Assembly (NCBI RefSeq): GCF_902170305.1
Contig: NZ_CABHWW010000033.1
Coordinates: 124,001-188,000, forward strand
Length of the DNA: 64,000 nucleotides
Source: Yersinia alsatica
Lineage (GTDB): Bacteria > Pseudomonadota > Gammaproteobacteria > Enterobacterales > Enterobacteriaceae
Reading direction: 5' to 3'
Part shown: piece by piece, positions 37,199 through 48,588 of the stretch
Numbering within the stretch: the stretch's first letter is position 1
Layout of the letters: every line of letters starts with the position of its first letter
Program-made: the position numbers and the translations under genes
The notes under the pieces: generated by a model
Seen by the model: only the letters and a program-made list of their open reading frames with translations
Told to the model about the DNA's origin: nothing
The model's database searches: none

Positions 37199-38925
37199 AC
37201 CGCCTCCTGAACATCATAAAAGTCGCGGGCAGAATCAATCACTGGGGCAATAACACCAACACGAATCACAAAGTCGCCGAAACCTTCATCTGATAAGCGC
37301 TCTTTAGCCCAACGCCCGACCAATTGATCAGTGATCGCCAAAATTTCATCTTCGGTGATATTTTCACGATACATCCGCGGTATTCGTGTTCCTTCGCGGT
37401 TGCCCCCCAGATGCAGGTTATAGCGCCCGACAGCTTTACCCACCAGCCCGACTTCCGCCAGCAAAGCGCGGCCACAGCCATTCGGACAACCGGTCACCCG
37501 CAGGACGATATGCTCATCAGCAATACCGTGCTGCTGCAAAATCCCCTCGACGCGAGTCACAAACTCCGGCAGAAAACGTTCGGCTTCAGCCATTGCCAGT
37601 GGGCAGGTGGGGAATGAAACACATGCCATCGAATTTTCACGTTGTGGGCTGACACTGTCATCCATCAAACCATGCTCACGGGCCAGAGCCTCAATACGGG
37701 CTTTTTCTTTTTCCGGCACTCCCGCCACAATCAGGTTCTGATTAGCCGTCAAACGGAAATCGCCCTGATGAATTTTAGCAATGGCCGCCACGCCGCTTTT
37801 CAGGCTACGCCCCGGATAATCCAGCAGACGGCCATTTTCGATAAATAGGGTTAGATGCCATTTTTTATCAATCCCCTTCACCCAACCGATACGATCGCCA
37901 CGGCCAGTAAATTGATAGGGTTTTATTGCAGCAAAACTTACGCCAGCGCGCCTTTCAACTTCAGCTTTAAAGGTATCAACGCCGACACGCTCCAGCGTAT
38001 ATTTGGTTTTGGCATTCTTACGGTCGGTACGATTGCCCCAATCACGTTGAGTCGTCACCACCGCCTCTGCGATAGCCAATGTATGTTGCAGTGGAATGTA
38101 ACCGAATTCACTGGCTTTGCGTGGGTAAGTATTCTTATCACCATGGGCAATGGATAACCCGCCGCCTACCAGCACGTTAAACCCGACCAACTTGCCTTTC
38201 TCCGCAACAGCAACAAAGTTGAGGTCATTGGCATGAAGATCCACATCATTTTGCGGCGGAATGACCACCGTGGTTTTAAATTTGCGCGGTAAATAGGTGG
38301 CACCGAGAATGGGTTCTTCGTCGGTGGTTGCTACTTTCTCTGCATCCAGCCAGATTTCAGCATATGCACGGGTTCGTGGCAGCAAATGCTCAGAAATTTT
38401 CTTCGCCCACTCATAAGCTTCTTGATGCAGCACCGATTCCACCGGATTCGAGGTACATAGCACGTTACGGTTAACATCGTTTGCCGTTGCCAGTGCATCC
38501 AAACCTAATTGATTAAGCAGTTGGTGAGCCGGTTTCACATTCCCTTTCAGAATGCCGTGGAACTGGAATGTCTGGCGGTTGGTGATACGGATGCTGCCAT
38601 ACAAAGTATTATCCGCAGCAAACTTATCAATACCCAACCACTGCTGTGGGGTGATTATCCCGCCGGGCAAGCGGCAGCGCAGCATCATGGCATGGCGCGG
38701 TTCCAGCTTCTGCTCAGTACGTTCAGCGCGGATATCACGATCATCTTGCTGATACATGCCATGGAAACGAATCAACAGGAAATTATCGCCGTTGAAACCA
38801 CCGGTCAGCCCATCATTTAAATCTTCAGCAATCGTCCCACGCAGGAAATTGCTTTGTGACTTCATGCGCTCGCCATCGGACAGTTTTCCTGTCACGACCA
38901 GTGGCCCTGGGTGTTTTTCATTCAT
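37195..38925 (-). CDS. cysI: sulfite reductase hemoprotein beta-component
   Basis: The 576-residue protein has the 4Fe-4S/siroheme cysteines in [21 protein letters not shown] and [20 protein letters not shown], with the two repeated ferredoxin-like domains typical of the family. It reduces sulfite to sulfide by six electrons delivered by CysJ. Start and stop overlap with cysJ (one base) and cysH (four bases) show one translationally coupled operon. Confidence 0.99.
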   Translation of the reverse strand: MNEKHPGPLVVTGKLSDGERMKSQSNFLRGTIAEDLNDGLTGGFNGDNFLLIRFHGMYQQDDRDIRAERTEQKLEPRHAMMLRCRLPGGIITPQQWLGIDKFAADNTLYGSIRITNRQTFQFHGILKGNVKPAHQLLNQLGLDALATANDVNRNVLCTSNPVESVLHQEAYEWAKKISEHLLPRTRAYAEIWLDAEKVATTDEEPILGATYLPRKFKTTVVIPPQNDVDLHANDLNFVAVAEKGKLVGFNVLVGGGLSIAHGDKNTYPRKASEFGYIPLQHTLAIAEAVVTTQRDWGNRTDRKNAKTKYTLERVGVDTFKAEVERRAGVSFAAIKPYQFTGRGDRIGWVKGIDKKWHLTLFIENGRLLDYPGRSLKSGVAAIAKIHQGDFRLTANQNLIVAGVPEKEKARIEALAREHGLMDDSVSPQRENSMACVSFPTCPLAMAEAERFLPEFVTRVEGILQQHGIADEHIVLRVTGCPNGCGRALLAEVGLVGKAVGRYNLHLGGNREGTRIPRMYRENITEDEILAITDQLVGRWAKERLSDEGFGDFVIRVGVIAPVIDSARDFYDVQEAV

Positions 38926-40730
38926 CAGTACACATCCCGCTGATAACGGCGCGCCAGGCGCAGCTCACTTAAATATTCATCAGCCTGCTCGGCATCCATT
39001 GCACCGTGCAGAGCCACCACGTCCAGTAAAACCTGCTCGACATCTTTAGCCATGCGATTAGCATCGCCACAGACGTAAATATGGGCGCCTTGTTGGATCC
39101 AGCTCCACAGTTCTGCGCCTTGTTCACGCAGTTTGTCTTGTACGTATATTTTATCGGCTTGATCCCGTGACCAAGCCAGATCAATGCGGGTCAGCAAGCC
39201 ATCTTTAACATAGCGTTGCCATTCAACCTGATAGAGAAAATCTTCGGTGAAATGCGGGTTACCAAAGAGTAGCCAATTTTTGCCGGTGGCTCCCTCGGCT
39301 TCACGCTGCTGCATAAAAGCGCGGAATGGCGCGATGCCCGTACCGGGGCCAATCATTATCACTGGCGTCTCTGGGTTAGCCGGTAAACGGAAGTTATCGT
39401 TATGTTCGATAAAGATGCGGATATCGCCATCCACTTCCAGCCGGTCAGCCAAATACCCGGAAGCACCACCAGTGCGTGGGCGGCCCTCAATGTCGTAACG
39501 CACCACACCGACGGTGATATGTACTTCATTTTCCGTCTCGGCTTGTGATGAGGCGATGGAGTAAAGCCGCGGGGTCAATGGCCGCAATAGCGCCACCAGT
39601 TGATCAGCATTCAGGTCAGAAGGAGCCTGACGGACCATATCGACAATCGGCGTATTTTTCGCATAGTGCTGTAGTGCCGCTCTATCTGCCAGCAATGCTA
39701 TCAGTTTCTCATCACGGGAGAGCGCGGCATATTTATCGACAATCACCGTGGTATTTTGTGTTAGCTCAAGGTGGCTGTGCAGTGCTTGTGACAAGGGCAT
39801 ATTCTGCCCATCGATACTGACCAACTCGTCGCCTTTGAGCCACAATAACGCCAGCAGCTCATCCACCAGTGCCGGAGAGTTATCAAACCAGACTCCCAGC
39901 GCATCACCCGGTTGGTAGCGCAGCCCAGAGTCACCTAAATCAATTTCAATATGGCGCACATCTTTCTCTGAGTTACGGCCGGTGATTTTTTGCTGTACCG
40001 ACAGCAGCGCAGTCAGCGGCGCGGCCTTGCTGTACGGGCTGGAGGTAATTTCATCAACCACACCATTTTGGGTGATGGCTGCTGCCGCTGTTGATTGGAC
40101 TGGCGCTCTGGCTTGCAGCGCCGCAACTACCTGTTGCCGCCATTGCTGTGCTGACTCTTGATATTCCACATCCGCATCGACGCGATCCAATAGCCGCTCG
40201 GCCCCCAATTCAGCTAGCTTGTTGTCGAAATCTTTACCTGCCTGACAGAAATGCTCATATGAGGTATCCCCCAAACCAAATACCGCAAAGGCGGTCTCTG
40301 GCAATTTCGGGGCTTTTTTAGACAAAAGAAACTTATGCAGTGCCACGGCCTCTTCCGCAGGCTCGCCCTCCCCTTGGGTGGACGCGACGATGATTAATAA
40401 GCGCTCTTGTGCTATTTGTTTAAACTTATAATCACCGGCATTGACCAAATTGACATTAAGTTTGGCCGCCAGAAGGTCATCGCGTAGCTGTTCAGCCAAA
40501 CGCCGCGCATTGCCGGTTTGGGAGGCGGAAATTAGGGTAATGGTGAGTGCCGCAGGAGCTGCCACCGCAGGAGCAACCACTGCGCCGGGCTGTTGGTTAA
40601 CCATGCCCCAGAAGTAACCAGATAACCAGGCCATTTGAGTTGGGGAGAACTCGCCAACCGCAGCCTGTAAGCGGGCTAACTGCTCCGGCGATAGCGGGAG
40701 TATAGAAGTAGGAGGAGCCTGAGTCGTCAT
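38925..40730 (-). CDS. cysJ: sulfite reductase flavoprotein alpha-component
   Basis: The 601-residue protein has an N-terminal flavodoxin domain ([39 protein letters not shown]), an FAD domain ([21 protein letters not shown]), and an NADPH domain ([34 protein letters not shown]) ending in DVY. It transfers electrons from NADPH to CysI. As first gene of cysJIH it should be under CysB control; I could not place the promoter with confidence because an ERIC element lies 68 bases upstream of the start. Confidence 0.99.
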   Translation of the reverse strand: MTTQAPPTSILPLSPEQLARLQAAVGEFSPTQMAWLSGYFWGMVNQQPGAVVAPAVAAPAALTITLISASQTGNARRLAEQLRDDLLAAKLNVNLVNAGDYKFKQIAQERLLIIVASTQGEGEPAEEAVALHKFLLSKKAPKLPETAFAVFGLGDTSYEHFCQAGKDFDNKLAELGAERLLDRVDADVEYQESAQQWRQQVVAALQARAPVQSTAAAAITQNGVVDEITSSPYSKAAPLTALLSVQQKITGRNSEKDVRHIEIDLGDSGLRYQPGDALGVWFDNSPALVDELLALLWLKGDELVSIDGQNMPLSQALHSHLELTQNTTVIVDKYAALSRDEKLIALLADRAALQHYAKNTPIVDMVRQAPSDLNADQLVALLRPLTPRLYSIASSQAETENEVHITVGVVRYDIEGRPRTGGASGYLADRLEVDGDIRIFIEHNDNFRLPANPETPVIMIGPGTGIAPFRAFMQQREAEGATGKNWLLFGNPHFTEDFLYQVEWQRYVKDGLLTRIDLAWSRDQADKIYVQDKLREQGAELWSWIQQGAHIYVCGDANRMAKDVEQVLLDVVALHGAMDAEQADEYLSELRLARRYQRDVY

Positions 40731-40797
40731 TGCGGTACGAATTCCCTATGCTTTCAGTGCGATAAATTGAAGGCGCGAATGATTAATGCCCAAAATC

Positions 40798-40926
40798 TAT
40801 ACCCAAAGTAATTGGAGTTGCAGGTAGGCAGCAAGAGAACGAATCCCGATGAGCTTACATAAGTAAGTGATTCGGGTGAGCGAACGTAGCTAACAACCCT
40901 GCAGCTTCAAGTACGAAGGGGATGAT
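40798..40926. repeat. ERIC element upstream of cysJ
   Basis: About 129 bases beginning TATACCCAAAGTAATTGGAG with the ERIC core CGATGAGCTTACATAAGTAAG and ending in a run similar to GCAGCTTCAAGTACGAAGGG. It matches the enterobacterial ERIC consensus across the full length in the variant usual for Yersinia (CCCGATGAGC in place of CCCAGGAGC). Transcribed, it folds into a long hairpin. Confidence 0.85.
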
Positions 40927-41229
40927 AGTTTGTAAGGTTAACCATCTCGATAATAACAATTAAAGAAGCGATAGAAATAATAAATAACCAAAACGACTAA
41001 GCGGTTTTTCAGGTAATAGATATGAGTTAAAGTGTTCAACTTATTAGAGAAATTCACTCTCGCTGATTTTACACTCTTAAGTTAGCTGTCTGTATAGATA
41101 TCAGTAAGCTACGTGAAAGAGACTGGGGCGTGGTAGAGCGAGTAATCCACTCTATTGCGCGCATTCATAGCCAGCATCGCTGCTTTCCGGTACTATGCGG
41201 CGGTTTTTTGAGTCAATAAGGTCAGGACT
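40927..41229. promoter_or_regulatory. promoter gap between the cysJ-side ERIC and queD
   Basis: These 303 bases lie between divergent genes. The left half, near 40945-41010, is AT-rich and could hold the CysB-dependent cysJ promoter; the right half should hold the queD promoter. No clear riboswitch structure was found. Assignments are inference from position. Confidence 0.35.
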
Positions 41230-41589
41230 ATGAGCACCACCCTATTTAAAGATTTTCAGTTTGAAGCCGCTCACCGGCTGCCCCATGTTCCAGAAGGTCA
41301 CAAATGCGGCCGCTTGCACGGCCATTCATTTATGATCCGTATTGAGGTCACTGGTGAAGTTGATGCTCACTCCGGTTGGGTGATGGATTTTGCTGATCTC
41401 AAAGCTGCATTTAAACCTATTTGGGAACGTTTAGATCACCATTATCTGAATGACATTCCCGGTTTGGAAAATCCAACCAGTGAAGTGCTGGCCAGTTGGA
41501 TTTGGCAACAGCTTAAGCCACAATTACCAGAGCTGAGTGCGGTGATGGTGAAAGAAACCTGTTCAGCAGGCTGTGTCTATCGCGGGTAA
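41230..41589 (+). CDS. queD: 6-carboxy-5,6,7,8-tetrahydropterin synthase
   Basis: The 119-residue protein has the zinc-binding and catalytic segment [24 protein letters not shown] with three ligand histidines and the catalytic Cys, then [10 protein letters not shown] and [18 protein letters not shown]. It converts 7,8-dihydroneopterin triphosphate to carboxytetrahydropterin, an early queuosine step. queE, encoded opposite and convergent, performs the next step. Downstream lies a tandem ERIC pair. Confidence 0.98.
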   Translation: MSTTLFKDFQFEAAHRLPHVPEGHKCGRLHGHSFMIRIEVTGEVDAHSGWVMDFADLKAAFKPIWERLDHHYLNDIPGLENPTSEVLASWIWQQLKPQLPELSAVMVKETCSAGCVYRG

Positions 41590-41596
41590 GAACTCA

Positions 41597-41848
41597 GATG
41601 ACCCCTGCGCCATTGGCGTTGCAGCAAGGCGGCAAGCGGACTTATCCCGATGAGCTTACATCAGTAAGTGATTCGGGTAAGGGAGTGCAGCCAACACCGC
41701 TGCGGCGTCAAGAACTCAGATGCCCCCTGCGCCATTGGCGTTGCAGCAAGGCGGCAAGTGGACTTATCCCGATGAGCTTACACAGGTAAGTGATTCGGGT
41801 AAGGGAGTGCAGCCAACACCGCTGCGGCGTCAAGGGCGCGGGGTCATC
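41597..41848. repeat. tandem ERIC-like pair filling the queD-queE gap
   Basis: Two 122-base units (41591-41712 and 41713-41834) differ at about five positions. Each holds the ERIC core CCCGATGAGCTTACA. The array is bounded by an imperfect inverted repeat: GATGACCCCTGCGCC at 41597-41611 and GGCGCGGGGTCATC at 41835-41848, the latter reaching into the queE stop codon. It can act as a large hairpin between convergent genes. Small frames inside it are not genes. Confidence 0.85.
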
Positions 41849-42518
41849 AGGCTATATTTAAATATTTATGCGTCTGCATCGACAACCGCCAATTCTTGGC
41901 AATACAAGTTTCAATACAGAGTTTAGTCGCGTCTTCTTTCTGACTAATAGGCTGTAAGGCAATAATTCGCTTTTTATCATCTTCTAGTGTTGCCAGTAGC
42001 GCCTCAAGAGCTTCGATATCCCGTAAACGCCCCACTGGATGCTTAATTTCATCCGCTCGCTGCAATGCTTGCGGCAAGACCTTCAAACCGCCACGCATAT
42101 TCACTTTGGGCGAAACTGTTACCCAAGTGGTGGCTGAACACTGCACTTCATGAGTGCCACTGGTTTCAATTTGGCAACTGTAACCGGCTTGCTCCAGATG
42201 CGAAGTTAAAGGGAATAAATCGTAAATAGCAGGCTCACCGCCGGTTATTACTACATGACGAGCGGTATACCCCTGTTGAATAAAGATATCCAAGAGCTGC
42301 TGTTCCGTGGCGGTTCCCCAGGCATCGCTTTCTGCGGTTTTTACCATGATGCGCTGCATGTCAACTTCCCGATCAGCGTCTTTCTCCCAGGTATGTTTGG
42401 TATCGCACCAACTGCAACCCACTGGGCAGCCCTGCAAGCGCACAAATATCGCCGGAACACCGGTGAAGTAACCCTCGCCTTGCAAGGTCTGGAACATTTC
42501 ATTAATCGGGTACTGCAT
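41847..42518 (-). CDS. queE: 7-carboxy-7-deazaguanine synthase (radical SAM)
   Basis: The roughly 223-residue protein begins MQYPINEMFQTLQGEG, as in E. coli. The radical-SAM cluster is in RLQGCPVGCSWCDTKHTW, with VVITGGEPAIYDL and the end NWRLSMQTHKYLNIA. The ATG at 42518 is chosen because AGAGA precedes it and it matches the E. coli length; an ATG six codons earlier has no ribosome site. It forms CDG in the queuosine pathway. Confidence 0.97.
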   Translation of the reverse strand: MQYPINEMFQTLQGEGYFTGVPAIFVRLQGCPVGCSWCDTKHTWEKDADREVDMQRIMVKTAESDAWGTATEQQLLDIFIQQGYTARHVVITGGEPAIYDLFPLTSHLEQAGYSCQIETSGTHEVQCSATTWVTVSPKVNMRGGLKVLPQALQRADEIKHPVGRLRDIEALEALLATLEDDKKRIIALQPISQKEDATKLCIETCIAKNWRLSMQTHKYLNIA

Positions 42519-42621
42519 CAGTATCTCTATCGTCATTCAAGCCAATGGGCGATTATCGCAGATTCCTGTGCAGCGACCAAACTGGCAACCCAATGACTGC
42601 CAGTTTGTTTGTATCAGACCG

Positions 42622-43146
42622 TTACTCAATGACGCCGCAGGCCATTCGCGCCCCACCACCACCCAATGTCATCGGATGGTCAGAATAGTTATCACCACCC
42701 GCATGAATCATTAGCGCATGCTGTTTCAACTCTGATAATGATTTCAGACGTGGGGCTAACACCTGATAAGTCGCGGTACCATCGGCATTGACCACCAACC
42801 CCGGCAAGTCACCCAAATGCCCTTTATCACTATAAGGCCCAAGGTGTTCCCCGGTTTTTTGCGGATCAAAATGCCCACCAGCCGCCAGTGCAGGAACAGC
42901 TTTGCCATCTTTCTGCCCCGGCGCACAGCTTGGATTTTCATGCAGATGGAAGCCGTGAATCCCCGCCACCAGCCCAGTCAGATTGGGGGTAAACAGCAAA
43001 CCATAAGGAGTTTCTGTTACAGTAACAGTTCCCAACGCCTTGCCATTGCCAGTCGGTAACGCTTCATTCATGGTTACGACGACATCTGCCGCCAGTAGGC
43101 TGCCAGAGAAAAGCATTACTGGTAACAGTAAGTATTTCAGTTTCAT
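42622..43146 (-). CDS. sodC: periplasmic Cu/Zn superoxide dismutase
   Basis: The 174-residue protein has a signal peptide (YLLLPVMLFSGSLLA|AD), copper ligands in GIHGFHLHENPSC, zinc-loop residues in AGGHFDPQKTGEHLGPYSDKGHLGD, LMIHAGGDNYSDHP, and the disulfide partner in ARMACGVIE. It removes superoxide in the periplasm and helps bacteria survive the phagocyte burst. Confidence 0.98.
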   Translation of the reverse strand: MKLKYLLLPVMLFSGSLLAADVVVTMNEALPTGNGKALGTVTVTETPYGLLFTPNLTGLVAGIHGFHLHENPSCAPGQKDGKAVPALAAGGHFDPQKTGEHLGPYSDKGHLGDLPGLVVNADGTATYQVLAPRLKSLSELKQHALMIHAGGDNYSDHPMTLGGGGARMACGVIE

Positions 43147-43331
43147 CGGTTCTCTTCCTTTATCTATTATTATTGAATCATTCAGGTACTCATTAAGAAT
43201 AACCGCAGATAAATTATCTGCACGCGAGCAGCGTTATAGATGAGAGCCAGAGATGTGTACCCCACGAGATTCAGATTAATCTCGCGGGGGAAAGGCAGGG
43301 GTAACAATAAATTACTCTGGAGAGGGTCAAA

Positions 43332-43712
43332 CTAGACTATCTGATGAGAAAGTGTAACCAAAGGGGCCACCATTTGATCGGGCAGCATGGCATATTGGGC
43401 ACTTACCAGCACCTTATCATGCGTCCCGGACATATACTCTGCTAACCTCAAAACATTAGAATCCAGCTCAATAACATCTTGGTTACGTATTGAGAGATAT
43501 TGATATTCTGATGACTGGCTTATCAATTCAATATAATTGTTTTTAGTATTATTAGTTGTTATGCGATTTAAATACTGGGCTAACTCATTGAGTTTAGATG
43601 AATCCATATCGTTTATAGACTCGGGGTGAATCTTAATATATTCATTGATTAGGAACTCATCTTTTTTACTCAAGCCGTAGTTATCACTTATTATTTCCCG
43701 TTGTATTTCCAT
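43332..43712 (-). CDS. unrecognised 126-residue protein
   Basis: I do not recognise this protein. It is AT-rich, acidic to neutral, without signal peptide, membrane segment or cysteines, and looks largely helical (KKDEFLINEYIKIHPES, SKLNELAQYLNRIT). The start is supported by AAGGA nine bases before the ATG. An imperfect hairpin (43258-43292) past the stop could end the transcript. It lies alone in an AT-rich gap between sodC and eno, unlike the E. coli arrangement, so it is probably an acquired accessory gene. A secreted effector-like role cannot be excluded or shown. Confidence 0.65.
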   Translation of the reverse strand: MEIQREIISDNYGLSKKDEFLINEYIKIHPESINDMDSSKLNELAQYLNRITTNNTKNNYIELISQSSEYQYLSIRNQDVIELDSNVLRLAEYMSGTHDKVLVSAQYAMLPDQMVAPLVTLSHQIV

Positions 43713-44287
43713 GATAAATAATCCTTAAGTTATTTTTTAAAAAACATTGATTGGCCACTGAACATTTATCAAACTAAGTCAGTGTATTTCCTGCAAGGAC
43801 AATCATATAACGGCCACGCCTAATAACCACCTGAAAAGTCTTTTTAAATCATTTTTATTTATAATAAATAATTAGACTGAATGATAATATCATTAAAATA
43901 AAATTGTAATTTTTATTATTAAATCACATTGACACTAATTAATAATAGCAGCAGATAAATTACCGGCACTATGGTTGAGTGATAGACACAAGCCTTTCAA
44001 TTGATATTTTAATTCCATTTTCATCAATATTATTATTGAAGAAAACAGACATACTCATAGTACTCTTCACTCTTGGTGGTCAGATACAGTTAAATATTCA
44101 TTCAACAAGGATTGCTCTTCATGTAATTGATTATCTGTATGGCTCATAGAGTCGCTTATAGCTTAGTAAACTAATAAGATATTCAGCAAATTATTTTCGC
44201 TAAGTTATTTTACCTATAAACAATTACATGCCATCTCAAATTATCTTTATAACCATTATTACTTTTTATCTCGGATAATAGCCCCAT
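43713..44287. other. AT-rich non-coding stretch upstream of the unknown gene
   Basis: About 575 bases, very AT-rich, with long A/T runs and no open frame or repeat I can support. The part next to 43712 should contain the promoter of the unknown gene. The composition suggests foreign DNA bound by H-NS. Confidence 0.45.
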
Positions 44288-44314
44288 AAAAAAACCCGCC
44301 GAAGCGGGTTTTTA
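44288..44314 (-). terminator. terminator of eno
   Basis: Stem CCCGC/GCGGG extended by A-T pairs, loop CGAA, with T run on the minus strand. It lies about 35 bases past the eno stop codon. Confidence 0.9.
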
Positions 44315-44348
44315 TCAATCAACTGTTACAGAAGATAGAGCACAGTAA

Positions 44349-47376
<3,028 letters not shown>

Positions 47377-47572
47377 TTAGGTTTAAAGACGATGGAAGAA
47401 CCAAGACGGGAAAGTAGTATACCCGAACCTTGGTTTCGCTACAAATGATCTCCGCGTCAGTGGCCGTTTTCACCGTTTTTATCGCGCAGAACATCGTCTT
47501 GCTATCCGTTATAATTCAATATATTAACGTAATTAAAATTCAACAACCATCCGTCGAATGAATTAAAACACC

Positions 47573-48415
47573 TTACATTTCAGTTTCTTGCTTTTTAACT
47601 TGCTGCCAGGCGAGTTCCATCTCATCAAGAGTTGCACTTTCCATACTCTTACCGGATGCCTTAACTATTTGTTCTACCTGACGAAAACGACGTTCAAACT
47701 TACGATTTGCGGCCTGTAAGGCATTTTCAGCTTTATGGCCTAAATGACGGGATAAGTTCACCGTGGCAAACAGTAAATCGCCAATTTCCTCGCCCAATTT
47801 CTCTTCATCCACCACCGCTTGCCGCGCTTCGAACATAACCTCATCGATCTCTTCGTAGACTTTGTCTAACACTGGCCCCAATGTGTCCCAGTCAAAACCG
47901 ACAGATGCACAGCGCTTTTGGATTTTATGAGCTTTCATCAACGCCGGCAGTGCATCAGGAATATCATCCAAAGCCGAATATAGCGCTTTCTCCGCCCTCT
48001 CCTCGGCTTTACGCGACTCCCAGCCAGCAAGTGCTGCCTCACTACCAATCATCGCTTCTGCCGCGTTTTGCGGCGTATCTGGGAACACATGTGGGTGGCG
48101 GCGAACCAGTTTGTCGCTAATGGCATGGCAAACATCATCAAACGCAAACAACCCTTGCTCCTGCCCCATTTGGGCATAAAACACCACTTGGAACAGTAAA
48201 TCGCCCAATTCATCACGAAGATCGTCGAAATCCTTGCGCTGAATCGCGTCAAGCACTTCGTAGGTTTCTTCCAATGTATAGGGCGCGATAGTGTCAAAAG
48301 TTTGCTTACGATCCCACGGACAGCCCAACTCCGGGTCACGCAACTGGCGCATAATATCCAGCAGCCGCTGCAAGGCTAACGCCGTCGAGTCAGAGTTATT
48401 TACTGTTTGAGTCAT
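47573..48415 (-). CDS. mazG: nucleoside triphosphate pyrophosphohydrolase MazG
   Basis: The 280-residue protein has two MazG helical domains: LRDPELGCPWDRKQTFDTIAPYTLEETYEVLDAI with EELGDLL-type metal site (RDELGDLLFQVVF), and the second, catalytic one, KVYEEIDEVMFEARQ ... LGEEIGDLLFATVNLSRHLG. It is 17 residues longer than the E. coli protein at the N-terminus. It hydrolyses nucleoside triphosphates and is linked to stringent response and survival. It lies downstream of relA, as in E. coli where the mazEF pair lies between; no mazEF is present here. Confidence 0.97.
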   Translation of the reverse strand: MTQTVNNSDSTALALQRLLDIMRQLRDPELGCPWDRKQTFDTIAPYTLEETYEVLDAIQRKDFDDLRDELGDLLFQVVFYAQMGQEQGLFAFDDVCHAISDKLVRRHPHVFPDTPQNAAEAMIGSEAALAGWESRKAEERAEKALYSALDDIPDALPALMKAHKIQKRCASVGFDWDTLGPVLDKVYEEIDEVMFEARQAVVDEEKLGEEIGDLLFATVNLSRHLGHKAENALQAANRKFERRFRQVEQIVKASGKSMESATLDEMELAWQQVKKQETEM

Positions 48416-48429
48416 GGTTATTTATTCAC

Positions 48430-48548
48430 TTTTTATTTTTTCGAGGCTCGAGGCATAGCGAGCGCAGGCAGATCGATTGCGGCCAGCGCGCAGCCCCCGG
48501 AATGTACACGTAGTACATGAGGAGGGCGAGCACTGCCCAATATCAATA
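48430..48548. repeat. palindromic intergenic repeat between relA and mazG
   Basis: The gap holds an imperfect palindrome centred on ATGTAC-ACGTA-GTACAT (48503-48519), flanked by GC-rich, partly complementary arms (GCAGCCCCCGG and GAGGAGGGCGAGC). From memory, similar sequences recur between genes in Yersinia and Serratia. It would form a hairpin in a relA-mazG transcript. Boundaries are approximate. Confidence 0.45.
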
Positions 48549-48588
48549 TGCCAAAGCGCAGTAGCCCAGTAGCCGCCCAGATCACAAA

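Noticed and set aside
41591-41834. Tandem repeat that could suggest a CRISPR array
   Set aside because: Only two units of 122 bases with no unique spacers and no cas genes; the sequence is ERIC.
41598-41926. Small plus-strand frames (63 and 68 codons) with nearly the same repeated protein sequence
   Set aside because: They are translations of the tandem ERIC units; repetition comes from the DNA repeat, not from a protein family.
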